Assembly (NCBI GenBank): GCA_016415585.1
Contig: CP066552.1
Span: forward strand, 2,232,001-2,296,000
Source of the DNA: Pectobacterium carotovorum
GTDB taxonomy: Bacteria; Pseudomonadota; Gammaproteobacteria; Enterobacterales; Enterobacteriaceae
Direction: 5' to 3'
Length of the DNA stretch: 64,000 nucleotides
In this document: one piece after another, positions 40,501-50,014 of the stretch
How positions within the stretch are numbered: position 1 is the stretch's first letter
Layout: every line of letters begins with the position of its first letter
The notes under the pieces: model-generated
Told to the model about the DNA's origin: nothing
Database searches by the model: none
The model's input: only the letters and a program-made list of their open reading frames with translations
Made by a program: the position numbers and the translations under genes

Positions 40501-43500
40501 CCCCGCCCAAGCTACTGCCGTTCGCCAGCGTGGCATCGTAACCGGCGCGGGTGGTGGTGGTGCGTTTCGACAGGAAGCCGGAACCTTTCACCTTGGAGTT
40601 CATATCGAGATATTCCTGACTGCTGGCGCTGCCGAGGTTGATATCATTGGTGGCCGTCAGCGCAAGCTGCCGATCGGCATTCAGTTTCGCCGCCTGAGCG
40701 TTAATATTATTGCCGGCATTCAGCGTGATATTGCCGTCGCTGGTGACGTCACTGCCCTGAACCTGAGTCAGCCTCTGCGTGACGTGGTTATCTTTATCCC
40801 ATACCACCTTGTCGCTGCTGCCGGTGGTAATGGTGGTCATGTTGATATCGCGGGTAGCGGCGATCTGCGTCTGACTGTTTTCACCGGAGCTAACCACCTG
40901 CGCGGCCTGTAGATTGACATCACGGCCTGCCTGCAGCAGCAGTTTGCCGTCGTCACCCTGTACATACATGCCCGCCACGCGATCGATGTTGTCACGGCTG
41001 AAGCGGTTGCTGCCGTTCTGGCTCTCGGCGTGGTTGGTCTCGCTGGCGACGGTGATATCACGTCCGGCCAGCGCCAGCAGGGTATCGGTCGCACGTATCG
41101 TGCCACCGGTATTGGTGATGTCGTTGGTCGCCTGCAGCGACACGGATTTACCAGCGATGATGCCGCCCACATTGACGATATCGTCGCCGGAAATGCTGAC
41201 CAGTTGGGTGGCGCTGATGCGACCGCTGTTCAGCATGCCGCCGCTGATGCCGATGCTGACGTTCTTACCCGCCAGCAGTGCGCCGCTGCCGTCCATATCG
41301 CCTTGCTGCACCTGTGCATACACCTGCGGTACCAGCACATTCTGGGTGGTGCCATCCGGCATCTTCACATCCTGCGCCACCAGCCACACCATATCCTGAG
41401 TGATCTGTTTCATCTGCTCGGCGGTGAGCGCCACGCCCGGTACTAGGCTGAATTTTTTCGCGAAGCTGACGCCCGCTTCCATCAGGCCTTTGTATTGATC
41501 TTCATCGCTGGTGTAATCGGCCAGATAACGCTGACTGACCAACTCAACAATCTGCTCACGCACCAGACGCTGCTCGTAGAAGCCATCGCCGAGACGTTTT
41601 TGCGTAATCGACGGATCGGCTTGCAACTGTCTCAGCATATAGTCGGAACTCAGCCAGGTTCTCTGATTGGTGAAACGTGGATCGGTTTCGATCAGATAGC
41701 TGCTGATGGCGTCCGGCAGGGTAGTGAACAGGCTGCCGGTTGGCAGGGAAGCGTCCGGCGTCATGGAACGAATCACATCGGTGTTCTGTCCGGCCACTTC
41801 CACGCGCTGTGCGGCATAATCCGCCAGCGATGGCGCGCTGCTGGTCGCCTGGGTATTCTCCTTCATCACGCTCGGGCTGAGGCTGATGGACTGAATTTCC
41901 GTTGGTGGAGTATAGGCGGACGCTCTGGCTTTCTGGCTGTCAGTGCCTTTCTTATGAATACGATCCCACTCAATCACCTGTCCGACTTTTTCCGTCAGTT
42001 TCTGACTGGTGACTTCGGTGTTCACCAGTTCTTTGACGGCGGTCAGCAGGCTGCCGCCAGCAATAATCTGGCTCTTGTCGTTCAGGAGCTTATCGCCGAC
42101 GAGTGAGATCTGGCCGCCTGCGATAATTTTCGCTGGATCGCTCTGTGCGATCTGTTCTTCGCGCACCGTTTCGGTGTAGCTGTACTGATAATAGTGGTCA
42201 CGGCCACACACCACACCTTCAATACAGATATGACGCACTTCATTTTTGTAGAAACTGATGTTGTAGTCGTCAGGGCTATAGTGAACGCCATTATTCAGGT
42301 CGACCACCATATACTCATTTTTCTGCTTCTGTGACAGCTGTACGAAGTGGGTTACAAAATTGTCGTTGATATTGTTCAGCGCGGTGAAGCTGAGCGCCAT
42401 ATTGCCTACCGATTCGATAGTCGAGCTGTGGTTGTTGATTTCACCCGCTTTGCCGGTCGCCAGCATGTCCGCATCCAGCACGCCGCCGATGGCTATATCA
42501 CCATTGCTGTAGATCAGGGAGTGGTCGCGGTTATTCAGCGTACCGATGCCCAGATCCAGACGCTGGCGCGCCGCGATGGTGGCGCCGCTGTTATTTTCCG
42601 CCAGATTATTCAGCGTCGCGGCGTTGATCGCCAGGCCGTCGCCATAAATACGGCCGGTGCCGATATTATTCACGGTGCTGGCATTGATGCGGGTCAGCAC
42701 GCCGTCGATCAGGCCACGGTTGCTCAGCGTATCGCTGGCGTTCAGCGTGGTCTGCTGCGCGCTCAGTTCGCCTGTTACTTGGTTGTCGATGTTGCTGGCC
42801 TGCACATTCAGCTTACCGCCTGCGCCAAGCAGCGCTGTATTGATCAGACTATTGTTTACATTCAGCGTCAGATCGCCGTTCGCCAGCGTTTTATTGTTGT
42901 TACTGAAGCCGTCCGCGAAGCTGAGATCCATATCACCAAGCGACAGAATTTCACCGCTGCCATGAATCTCGCGACCGCGGAAGATCAGCTGCTGACCTGC
43001 CACCAGACGACCCCCTTCATTGCTGATACGCAGATCGTTGCTGGTGGCTGCGGCGCGGGAGAGGGCGCTGGTGTTTTGCTCATCGAGTGTCAGCTGTTTA
43101 TTGGCGGAGATCTGCCCCAGATTGTTGTGCAACACCGGCGTGGCGATGGCCAGATCGCTGGCGGCGGCCAGCGTACCGTTCTGATTATTCAGTTCATTGC
43201 TGGCCGCAACATCCAGCGAGCCAGAACCGGCCGCCATGATGGTGCCGCTCTGGTTATTCAGGCTGGCGCTCTGTACGCTGAATTTTTTGGCATTGGCCGC
43301 GATGCGGCCATTCTGGTTATTAATGCTGTTGCTGCTGAGTTGCAGATCGCGGTCGCCGCTTTGCAGTAACTGTCCGCCACGGTTGCTGATAACTGGCGTA
43401 CTGACCTGTAGCGCATTGGCGTTAATGACGCCACGATCGTTGCTGAGTTTACCGGCAGCAGAGAGTTTCAAGTCGCCACTTGCCAGCAACTGCGCGTCGT

Positions 43501-44932
43501 CGGTGATGATATCGCTGCTGCTGGTCAGCGTGGCGTGATGCGCGGCGGTATCGCTGCCGCTGAGATCAATCTGGCTGGCGCTGGCGTTCAGATCGCCACC
43601 GGCCAGCGTCTGACCCTGGCTGGTCAGTTTGCCGTCGCTGGCGAGTGTCAGATTGCCGCTGTCGGCCAGCGTGCCATCGGTTTTCATCCCTCCGGCGATG
43701 GCTGCGCCTTTGCTGTTGCGGATGGTGGCGCCGCGCACACGGGTGTTGCCTTTGGCGGCGATCAGGCCGCTGTTGGTCACCTCGTCACTGGCGGTGGTGC
43801 TATGGTCGCGCTGGGCAAACAGGGTGCCGCTGTTATCGACTTTTTTACCGCCCAGCAGCAGGTCCTGTCCGGCATTGACGGTGCCGCTGTTAACGATGTC
43901 GCCATTAGCGTTAATGGTGATATCACCCGCCTGCGTACCGAGTGTGCCTTTGTTGCTGACGCCGACCCCTTGCTCGGTCGCCACCAGACGGATTTTACCG
44001 GCATACATGCCGCCCAGTTGGGCGACGTCGATCGCCAGCGTCGGCTTGACGTCGCTGCTGTCGCTCTCCGCTGTAGTGCTGGCGGTGGCGCTGTTGTTAT
44101 CGACAACGCTATTGTTATCGACAACCCTATTGTTATCGGCGGCCACTTCGTTTTTACCGGTGGTGACGGTCATATCTTTCGCCCAGATACCGGCATTCAC
44201 TTTCACGGTGCGGGCAATCAGATCGGTGTAGTCTTGCCGGCTGCTGTCCATGCCAGCGCCTTCAACCACGATCTCACCATTGCCCACGCGGTAGCCGCGC
44301 AGTTCGCCGTTGGTCATCTGCGGCGTGCCGGTGGTCAGGGTGGCGCGGTTGGCGTTAATGAAGCCACAACCATCGCAACTGATGCCCGCCGGGTTGGCAA
44401 TGACCACCTGCGCCTTACGGCCTGCGACTTCGACGTAGCCATTCAGCTTGCTTGGGTCACGCGAATTGACCTCGTTAAGAATGATTTTGGCTTCGCCTTT
44501 CGCCAGCCATGGGTTACCCGCCACCCAGCCACCCATCTGGGTCTGTACTTGCTTATGCGAGTTATTGAGGATGGCACCTTTGTTATCGACGTCAAACTGG
44601 GTGTATTTGTTGTGCGAAACACCACCCGCGCTCGGCGTCTGGATATTGACCTGCGGCGTGCCGTTGGCGCTCTGCATGACATTCGGCTGCTGGCCGCCTG
44701 GGGCGCTTTTGTCGGCAACAATCCCTGCCGCCAGCGCCTGTGGCGCGAGCGTGACCAGACCGAGTGCGGTCATGGTCAGGAAGGCGGTGGGCTTCATCCG
44801 GGCAATCAGCTGGCTCAGCGTATGGCCGACGCCGTTTGCGCCGCTTTTACCCTGGCCGCGATTGATTTCGGAAACCACCATTAACAGGCCGCGAGCCTTG
44901 TTGAAAATGATGCGATAGAGGTTCTTATTCAC
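37523..44932 (-). CDS. CdiA/HecA-like filamentous haemagglutinin exoprotein (TpsA)
   Basis: 2469 residues. An extended signal peptide (MNKNLYRIIFNKARGLLMVV, cleaved after PQALA near residue 68), then the TPS secretion domain (about 90-300) with NPAGISCDGCGFINANRATL. Next come FHA-1 repeats, a central region (about 880-1250), FHA-2 repeats with many GNN or AGRD turns, and a pretoxin region ending in NAVDNND, a variant of the VENN boundary (residue 2254). The remaining 216 residues are the variable C-terminus, rich in Gly, Ala and hydrophobic stretches (GFFMVNALTLGGGSTVTGG). Exported by the adjacent TpsB. A cell-surface adhesin and probably a CDI effector; Dickeya HecA is longer (about 3850 residues). 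Confidence 0.9.
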   Translation of the reverse strand: MNKNLYRIIFNKARGLLMVVSEINRGQGKSGANGVGHTLSQLIARMKPTAFLTMTALGLVTLAPQALAAGIVADKSAPGGQQPNVMQSANGTPQVNIQTPSAGGVSHNKYTQFDVDNKGAILNNSHKQVQTQMGGWVAGNPWLAKGEAKIILNEVNSRDPSKLNGYVEVAGRKAQVVIANPAGISCDGCGFINANRATLTTGTPQMTNGELRGYRVGNGEIVVEGAGMDSSRQDYTDLIARTVKVNAGIWAKDMTVTTGKNEVAADNNRVVDNNSVVDNNSATASTTAESDSSDVKPTLAIDVAQLGGMYAGKIRLVATEQGVGVSNKGTLGTQAGDITINANGDIVNSGTVNAGQDLLLGGKKVDNSGTLFAQRDHSTTASDEVTNSGLIAAKGNTRVRGATIRNSKGAAIAGGMKTDGTLADSGNLTLASDGKLTSQGQTLAGGDLNASASQIDLSGSDTAAHHATLTSSSDIITDDAQLLASGDLKLSAAGKLSNDRGVINANALQVSTPVISNRGGQLLQSGDRDLQLSSNSINNQNGRIAANAKKFSVQSASLNNQSGTIMAAGSGSLDVAASNELNNQNGTLAAASDLAIATPVLHNNLGQISANKQLTLDEQNTSALSRAAATSNDLRISNEGGRLVAGQQLIFRGREIHGSGEILSLGDMDLSFADGFSNNNKTLANGDLTLNVNNSLINTALLGAGGKLNVQASNIDNQVTGELSAQQTTLNASDTLSNRGLIDGVLTRINASTVNNIGTGRIYGDGLAINAATLNNLAENNSGATIAARQRLDLGIGTLNNRDHSLIYSNGDIAIGGVLDADMLATGKAGEINNHSSTIESVGNMALSFTALNNINDNFVTHFVQLSQKQKNEYMVVDLNNGVHYSPDDYNISFYKNEVRHICIEGVVCGRDHYYQYSYTETVREEQIAQSDPAKIIAGGQISLVGDKLLNDKSQIIAGGSLLTAVKELVNTEVTSQKLTEKVGQVIEWDRIHKKGTDSQKARASAYTPPTEIQSISLSPSVMKENTQATSSAPSLADYAAQRVEVAGQNTDVIRSMTPDASLPTGSLFTTLPDAISSYLIETDPRFTNQRTWLSSDYMLRQLQADPSITQKRLGDGFYEQRLVREQIVELVSQRYLADYTSDEDQYKGLMEAGVSFAKKFSLVPGVALTAEQMKQITQDMVWLVAQDVKMPDGTTQNVLVPQVYAQVQQGDMDGSGALLAGKNVSIGISGGMLNSGRISATQLVSISGDDIVNVGGIIAGKSVSLQATNDITNTGGTIRATDTLLALAGRDITVASETNHAESQNGSNRFSRDNIDRVAGMYVQGDDGKLLLQAGRDVNLQAAQVVSSGENSQTQIAATRDINMTTITTGSSDKVVWDKDNHVTQRLTQVQGSDVTSDGNITLNAGNNINAQAAKLNADRQLALTATNDINLGSASSQEYLDMNSKVKGSGFLSKRTTTTRAGYDATLANGSSLGGENISLTAGNNLNITGSDVAADRDLALRAGNDLNVTAAEESRDSWSMKKTTKSGLMSSGGIGFFVGSIKESSTSDTAALTHNNSTLGSVDGDTSLVAGNHIAVQGSDVIAGNDINMVANNITIDAANNQSTTDTTYERKQTGLTLALSGAIGSAINTAYTSAKAADEQQDGRMASLQKLKSGLAGVQAAQAAVLASQNATDQNAIGVSLSLSTSKSKSKSHSEAVNASGSTVQAGNNINLVATGSENGADGDLTIGGSQLKAGNDVLLSANRDINLLSAQNTQLQTGKNSSSGGGVGISIGAGQGGAGISVFANASKGSGNENGDGLTHTETTVDAGNKLTVNSGRDTTLRGAQLSADQVVANVGRNLTLQSEQDVNNYDSKQKNSSAGASFTFGSMTGSVSANVAKDKIHSTYNSVQEQTGIFAGDGGFDINVGNHTQLDGAVIGSTASEDKNRLSTGTLGFSNIDNSAAFEVSHSSVGISTGGLGAQDLLKNAVQNLAANGLGAGGSDGNASGTTYAAVSPGSLIIRDQANQQQDVSELSRDVEHANQSISPIFDKAKEQQRLSRLRLIGDIANQAVDITLTQGQIQANNAGIKEAGEWDGKEKRDVYWNRVKNTEAYKSVSDQYKAGGDLDRGVRAAAAAITALAGGDPAKALAAGAAPYMAGVVKGMTVGFDEDPTAGQIAANAIGHAVLGGVVAELSGTNAAAGAIGATSGELAARAIREYLYPGIKTEDLKPEERTKISNLASLAGALAGGLSTDTSSGVITAHDSSKNAVDNNDLLSPGMMSWGSGAVSLAKYEIEQGKTPEQVSESLRIYNRGTLSENQDPVRGLLQAWGFFMVNALTLGGGSTVTGGAITVNGLIGGAANINNQVITMKPGEKISYTDALIATGVSAVTTGKSFLATQVWGMSGAYVGSKIKGDQDSTGAVTGAGVGNVAGATTSTIISGAAGTKLPKPAADMLGSTFGSAVSEGTGTVIQKAIDKKPQDQQGK
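44094..44138. repeat. 18-bp tandem repeat inside the cdiA-like gene
   Basis: TTGTTATCGACAACGCTA at 44094-44111 is repeated at 44112-44129 with one difference, followed by a partial third unit. It encodes VVDNNS/RVVDNNSVVDNN-type repeats just after the TPS domain; the length keeps the frame. Confidence 0.8.
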
Positions 44933-44959
44933 GGAAAGTTATCCCTGCTAAAAGTGATG

Positions 44960-45475
44960 TTAAGCAACCAGCGGCGTGTTCTGCTGCCAGAGTCTGAATT
45001 GTTGTTGTGTGACGTCATCGCCACGGAATTGCAGTACCCGTTGTCCGCGTTCCGCCCCTTTGTGGTACAGCGCCCGGCCACATAAGTGGGGAAACAGCGT
45101 GCCGCCGACGATGCGGCGAAACGCCTGTTGATCGCCGAATGGCGCGACCCAGTCGCGGAACCACAGGCGGTTGCCGCTGGTCCAGTCCTGCGGCTGCACC
45201 AGAATGCCGGGGCCGGTGAGGTAGCGCTGTTCCGCTTCTTCATCCATCCACGCCCAGCTAAGGAAAAACAGGGGCTTATCATCGCGGCTGGCGATAACAA
45301 ACTGCTGATGTTTGATGGCGGGCAACAGCAACGTCGGCAGCACACTGAGCGGAATATCGCGGTGCTGTTCCGAATGCATCCACAGCCAGACCGCCGCGCC
45401 AAGCGCTTCCGCTTCGCTGAACTGACCGCCGAGCAGCGGGGCGGTTAACTGATAGCCATTAACAGGAATCTTCAT
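44960..45475 (-). CDS. HlyC-type toxin-activating lysine acyltransferase
   Basis: 171 residues from the ATG at 45475 (GGAGG 6 nt upstream). It resembles the RTX toxin-activating acyltransferase family, which moves a fatty acyl group from acyl-ACP to toxin lysines: the conserved His in WLWMHSEQHR near residue 35 and Asp in LSWAWMDEEAEQRYL match the catalytic pair. It lies 11 bp after the TpsB gene and 27 bp before the exoprotein gene, so the likely substrate is the CdiA/HecA-like protein. Such genes (called cdiC in some loci, as I recall) accompany a subset of CDI systems. Confidence 0.85.
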   Translation of the reverse strand: MKIPVNGYQLTAPLLGGQFSEAEALGAAVWLWMHSEQHRDIPLSVLPTLLLPAIKHQQFVIASRDDKPLFFLSWAWMDEEAEQRYLTGPGILVQPQDWTSGNRLWFRDWVAPFGDQQAFRRIVGGTLFPHLCGRALYHKGAERGQRVLQFRGDDVTQQQFRLWQQNTPLVA

Positions 45476-45486
45476 CACGCGCCTCC

Positions 45487-47229
45487 TTAGTACTGCCAGC
45501 TGAGGTTGAAACCGAGGGTGACCGGGCTGGTGTGGAAACCTTCCGGTTTGGAGAACGGCACACCGACAAACAGGTCGTAGCCCGTGTTAAAGGCGTTGCC
45601 GCGCAGGCCAAGGACGCCGCCCGCCAGATGTTTTCCGGCGAGGTAATCACGCGAGCCGTCAACTTCGCCGTAGTCAGCGCCGAGATACAGTTCCTGATTG
45701 GGCAGCGGCGTGCGCCAGGCCAGATCGTTGCGCACGAACCAGCCGTTGTCGGCCGTCAGGGTGCGTTCACCGTCAAAGCCGCGCACGGTCCAGCGGTTAC
45801 CAATCGACAGTTGATCTTGAGGCGTTAGTTTGGTGTGGTTGATCTGGCGCAGATACTGTACGTTGTAGCGGAAGGTCTGATTGCCCAGCGTAAACGGCAC
45901 ATCGAGTTGTGCATTCAGCTGGATAATTTTCGCCAGCGCGGTACCTTCATCGAAATACTCTTCCTGCGCCGGAATAGCGCCGAACCAGCGAGTGCCGCGC
46001 TGGTAGCTCACTGCGGCATCAAGCGTGGTGGCACCGAAGTAGTGGCGGTGTTGCAGGCCCAGACGCCAGGCGCTGGTTTTACGCCGCTGCACATCCACTT
46101 CGGTATCGTTGACGAAGTTCTGTGATTCGCGCGTCAAAATTTCATAGCTCATCGAGGTTTTCTGACTGCCGCTGCGGTACAGCACCCGGCTCAGCTGGAA
46201 GTTAAGGTTTTTGCTGTTGCCGCTGTAGTTGTAGTCTTCATACGCGCCCGCCACATTCTGGTTGTAGTCGTAGCCGCTGGCGGTGACGCCCGCCATCCAG
46301 TAACCGAACGGCACAGAGTAGTGCAGCATGTAGTTCTTGCTGCCTTTTTCGCTGCCGGATTCAAGGTCATGGTTGCCGGAAATGTAGAATAGATCGCTGA
46401 GCGCGAAGGGATTGTCGATATACAGCGTCAGGCCGCCTTGATAACGACCGGTGGTTTCGGTGCCGGAGTCATCGAGCGTCGCGCCGAGACGCCACATTTT
46501 TTCCTGTTTCCAGGTCACATTAATGTCGCTTTCGCCTGGCTGTTCGCCTGGAACAATCGCCATTTCTGCCTGTACGGTTGGCACGCGCTGCAGGTTTTCC
46601 AGCCCCTGCTCGATATCACGCAGATCCAGCAGTTCGCCTTCACGCGCTGGAAGGGCGCTCCAGAGGCTCACGTAGCGATCGCTCTCTTTGGTCAATGTGA
46701 TCTGGCGCGTTTTGCCTGGAATCAGGGTGAGATGCAGGGTGCCGGTTTTCAGGTTTTGCGGTGGTGCCATCACGCGCGCGGTGACGTAGCCATGGTCGAT
46801 CAGACGGTTTTGCAGTGCGCTCATCAGCAGGTTGACACCCTGTGCGCCCAGGCACTGACCTTTACCCTGATCGGCCAGCTGTTGCAGCGGGATACGTAGC
46901 CAGGAGGGGAAATCTTCTTTGCCGGTCAGGATAATGTGATACAGCGTAAAGCACTGTTGTTCCTGAGGAAATTGCAGCTTAGTAAAGAATGAAGAGGGAG
47001 CCTGCAAACGCACATCGGGCGTTTGTGGCGCTAATTGCTGTTGCATCGCACGCTGGCGATCCTGCTGGTTGATATTTAGCTGTTCATCCACCCGGTCCGG
47101 TGCGGCAAGAGGCGTCAGATTATTATCTGCCGCCCAGCTGCTTGCTGAGGTGGTCAATAAAATAAATAGCGCAAGCTGGCTGAGACGCGCAGGTTGATAC
47201 CCGTCAGTGAACGACGCATTCCATAGCAT
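45487..47229 (-). CDS. Two-partner secretion outer-membrane transporter (TpsB, HecB/CdiB/ShlB type)
   Basis: 580 residues: signal peptide ending near SASSWA, an N-terminal plug helix, POTRA domains (about 70-220) and a 16-strand Omp85-type barrel. The lid-loop motif VRGFDGE is present, and the protein ends in an aromatic residue (NLSWQY) as barrels do. It exports the TpsA exoprotein across the outer membrane. First gene of the minus-strand operon tpsB-acyltransferase-tpsA-membrane protein. Confidence 0.93.
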   Translation of the reverse strand: MLWNASFTDGYQPARLSQLALFILLTTSASSWAADNNLTPLAAPDRVDEQLNINQQDRQRAMQQQLAPQTPDVRLQAPSSFFTKLQFPQEQQCFTLYHIILTGKEDFPSWLRIPLQQLADQGKGQCLGAQGVNLLMSALQNRLIDHGYVTARVMAPPQNLKTGTLHLTLIPGKTRQITLTKESDRYVSLWSALPAREGELLDLRDIEQGLENLQRVPTVQAEMAIVPGEQPGESDINVTWKQEKMWRLGATLDDSGTETTGRYQGGLTLYIDNPFALSDLFYISGNHDLESGSEKGSKNYMLHYSVPFGYWMAGVTASGYDYNQNVAGAYEDYNYSGNSKNLNFQLSRVLYRSGSQKTSMSYEILTRESQNFVNDTEVDVQRRKTSAWRLGLQHRHYFGATTLDAAVSYQRGTRWFGAIPAQEEYFDEGTALAKIIQLNAQLDVPFTLGNQTFRYNVQYLRQINHTKLTPQDQLSIGNRWTVRGFDGERTLTADNGWFVRNDLAWRTPLPNQELYLGADYGEVDGSRDYLAGKHLAGGVLGLRGNAFNTGYDLFVGVPFSKPEGFHTSPVTLGFNLSWQY

Positions 47230-47331
47230 AATTAATTAACCTGAATTATTAATTGTTATTGGGACACCATTCGTTTCCAGAAACAATTGGTTACTTGGTA
47301 CAATTTCAGGTTATATACGTTAACAATTTGT

Positions 47332-47368
47332 TTGCTAAGAGTTGTCCTATTGCTTGCTAAGAGTTGTC
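47332..47368. repeat. Direct repeat in the tpsB/ycjX intergenic region
   Basis: TTGCTAAGAGTTGTC occurs at 47332-47346 and 47354-47368, 22 bp apart (two helical turns), upstream of tpsB. The same 345-bp gap also holds an inverted repeat ACGATATAT (47483-47491) / ATATATCGT (47505-47513) nearer ycjX. Both look like regulator sites; no known consensus recognised. Confidence 0.55.
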
Positions 47369-47574
47369 TTAAAATTATCGTTTCTTTACATTTTGGCGGT
47401 AAAAATACGGTATGAGATAGGTGAGCACGGTTGAATTTATGTCGACGTGAGTGAGGTGTTTGTCTGATTTTATTATATTGATACGATATATCTATCTCTC
47501 AGCGATATATCGTTTTCAACGACATACAGTTCTTAACAGAATATCTCTCAACCAAAGGAGTGATGGTTCATTCG

Positions 47575-48972
47575 ATGAATCGACTACAGAACGAAATTAA
47601 CTCTCTGGTCAATCGCGGCGTGGATCGCCACCTGCGTCTTGCCGTCACCGGGTTGAGCCGCAGTGGCAAAACCGCGTTTATCACCGCGTTCGTCAATCAA
47701 TTATTGAATACCCACAGCGGTGCACATTTGCCGATGTTTTCCCCCGTGCGCGAAGAGCGTTTGCTGGGTGTGAAACGCGTGCCGCAGCGCGATCTGGGTG
47801 TGCCGCGTTTTGCCTATGATGAAGGCATGGCGGCGCTGTATGGTTCCCCGCCGGATTGGCCGACGCCGACGCGCGGCGTGAGTGAGATCCGTCTGGCGCT
47901 GCGCTATCGCTCCAAGGATTCGTTGCTGCGTCATTTCAAAGACACCTCGACGCTCTATCTGGAAATTGTCGATTACCCCGGCGAGTGGTTGTTGGATCTG
48001 CCGCTGCTGGATCAGACCTATCTAAGCTGGTCGCAGCAGATGAGCGGCTTGCTGCAAGGGGGGCGCATCGAGTGGGCAAAACCTTGGCTGGCGTTGTGTG
48101 AGAAAATCGATCCGTTGGCCTCGGCCGATGAAAACCTGCTTGCCGAGGTGGCACAGGCCTACACCGACTATTTGCACCGTTGCAAACAGGAAGGGCTGCA
48201 CTTTATTCAGCCGGGTCGATTTGTGCTGCCGGGCGATCTGGCGGGCGCGCCGGTGCTACAATTCTTCCCTTGGCCGCAGGTGAATAATATTGGTGAGGCT
48301 AAGCTGGCGCAGGCGGATGAGAAAACTAACATCGGCATGCTGCGTAAGCGTTTTGATTATTACTGTCAGTCGGTCGTCAAAGGATTTTATAAGGATCACT
48401 TTGTGCGTTTCGATCGGCAGATTGTTCTGGTCGATTGCCTGCAACCGCTCAATAGCGGCATTCATGCGTTTAACGATATGCGGCTGGCGCTGACCCAACT
48501 GATGCAAAGCTTTCATTACGGGAAGCGTACGCTGTTCCGGCGTTTGTTCTCGCCTTGCATCGACAAGCTGATGTTTGCGGCGAGTAAAGCGGATCACATT
48601 ACCGCTGACCAGCACGCCAATCTGGTGTCGTTGCTTCAGCAACTGGTGCAGGAAGCGTGGCAGAACGCCGCGTTTGAAGGCATCGATATGCGCTGTGAAG
48701 GCATTGCGTCGATCCAGTCAACGCAGAGCGGGGTAGTCGATCATCAGGGTCAGAAAATTCCGGCGCTGAAAGGGCATCGACTCAGCGACGGTCAACCATT
48801 GACGGTCTACCCCGGTGAAGTGCCTGCGCGTTTGCCGGGCGCGGCATTCTGGCAAACGCAGGGCTTCCACTTCGATCAATTTCGTCCGCGAGAAATGACG
48901 GTAGACACGCCGTTGCCGCATATCCGGTTGGATACGGTCATGGACTTTCTGTTAAAGGATAAATTGCGATGA
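47575..48972 (+). CDS. ycjX: YcjX, predicted P-loop NTPase (DUF463)
   Basis: 465 residues from the ATG at 47575, the E. coli length. P-loop [11 protein letters not shown] near residue 30; conserved [20 protein letters not shown]. In-frame starts at 47560 (GTG) and 47563 (ATG) are nearer to AAAGGAG but lie upstream of the homologous N-terminus, so the true start is not settled. In E. coli ycjXF is heat- and stress-induced and linked to the Psp response. ycjF overlaps by 4 bp. Confidence 0.93.
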   Translation: MNRLQNEINSLVNRGVDRHLRLAVTGLSRSGKTAFITAFVNQLLNTHSGAHLPMFSPVREERLLGVKRVPQRDLGVPRFAYDEGMAALYGSPPDWPTPTRGVSEIRLALRYRSKDSLLRHFKDTSTLYLEIVDYPGEWLLDLPLLDQTYLSWSQQMSGLLQGGRIEWAKPWLALCEKIDPLASADENLLAEVAQAYTDYLHRCKQEGLHFIQPGRFVLPGDLAGAPVLQFFPWPQVNNIGEAKLAQADEKTNIGMLRKRFDYYCQSVVKGFYKDHFVRFDRQIVLVDCLQPLNSGIHAFNDMRLALTQLMQSFHYGKRTLFRRLFSPCIDKLMFAASKADHITADQHANLVSLLQQLVQEAWQNAAFEGIDMRCEGIASIQSTQSGVVDHQGQKIPALKGHRLSDGQPLTVYPGEVPARLPGAAFWQTQGFHFDQFRPREMTVDTPLPHIRLDTVMDFLLKDKLR

Positions 48973-50012
48973 ACGAGCCACTGAAACCCCGCGTCACGTT
49001 CGATGACGTCTCACCGCAAGAGCCACAGCCGCAGTTGCGTGCCGGGTTGGCATTTGATGAGCAGAGCGGCACACCGTTTTCTCCTATCAGCCGCGAAGAA
49101 GAAGTACCGGAAGAAGGCGCGGCGGAAGAGGTGATCAGTGCGGCGCTGCGGCCGAAGCGCAGCCTGTGGCGGCGTATGGTGATGGCGGGGATCGGGCTGT
49201 TTGGCGTCAGCGCGCTGGCGCAGGGCGTGCAGTCGCTGCATAACGCCTGGGTGCAGCAGGACTGGATTGCGCTGGGCGGTATTACCGCAGGCAGCCTGAT
49301 TGTGGCGGCGGGCGTCGGTTCGCTGGCTGTCGAGTGGCGGCGGCTTTATCGCTTGAGAGAACGTGCGGAAGAGCGCGATGTGGCTCGCGATTTGCTGCAC
49401 AGCCACGGCGTGGGGCGTGGGCGCGAATTTTGTGAAAAACTGGCACGGCAGGCGGGATTGGATAGCGGCCATCCGACGATACAGCGTTGGCAGGCTTCGC
49501 TCCATGAAACCCACAACGACCGCGAAGTGCTGGAGCTTTATGCGCGTCTGGTTCAGCCCGCACTGGATACACAGGCACGGCGTGAGATCAGCCGCTCGGC
49601 GGCAGAATCCACCTTGATGATCGCCGTCAGCCCGCTGGCGCTGGTGGATATGGCCTTTATTGCCTGGCGTAACCTACGTCTGATTAATCGTATTGCCGCG
49701 CTGTACGGCATCGAACTCGGCTATTTCAGCCGTATTCGCCTGTTCCGTCTGGTGCTGGTCAATATCGCGTTTGCTGGTGCATCGGAGCTGGTGCGAGAGA
49801 TTGGCATGGACTGGATGTCGCAGGATCTTGCCGCTCGGCTATCAACCCGCGCCGCGCAGGGCATTGGCGCAGGCCTGCTGACCGCACGTCTGGGCATCAA
49901 AGCGATGGAACTGTGTCGCCCGCTGCCGTGGCTGGATGACAAACCGCGCCTCGGTGATTTCCGCCGCGAACTGATTGGTCAGGTGAAAGAAACGCTGCAA
50001 AAAGGGCGTTAG
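48969..50012 (+). CDS. ycjF: YcjF, inner-membrane protein (UPF0283)
   Basis: 347 residues; start overlaps the ycjX stop (ATGA). A charged N-terminal tail is followed by two membrane helices ([40 protein letters not shown]) and a C-terminal domain containing [20 protein letters not shown]. Function unknown; co-conserved with YcjX and TyrR. Confidence 0.93.
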   Translation: MNEPLKPRVTFDDVSPQEPQPQLRAGLAFDEQSGTPFSPISREEEVPEEGAAEEVISAALRPKRSLWRRMVMAGIGLFGVSALAQGVQSLHNAWVQQDWIALGGITAGSLIVAAGVGSLAVEWRRLYRLRERAEERDVARDLLHSHGVGRGREFCEKLARQAGLDSGHPTIQRWQASLHETHNDREVLELYARLVQPALDTQARREISRSAAESTLMIAVSPLALVDMAFIAWRNLRLINRIAALYGIELGYFSRIRLFRLVLVNIAFAGASELVREIGMDWMSQDLAARLSTRAAQGIGAGLLTARLGIKAMELCRPLPWLDDKPRLGDFRRELIGQVKETLQKGR

Positions 50013-50014
50013 GG

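Noticed and set aside
43535..44884. A 449-codon plus-strand frame opposite the exoprotein gene, and similar long frames at 42347-43369 and 39842-40342
   Set aside because: They mirror the codon bias and internal repeats of the TpsA gene on the other strand and show no domain or ribosome-binding site of their own.
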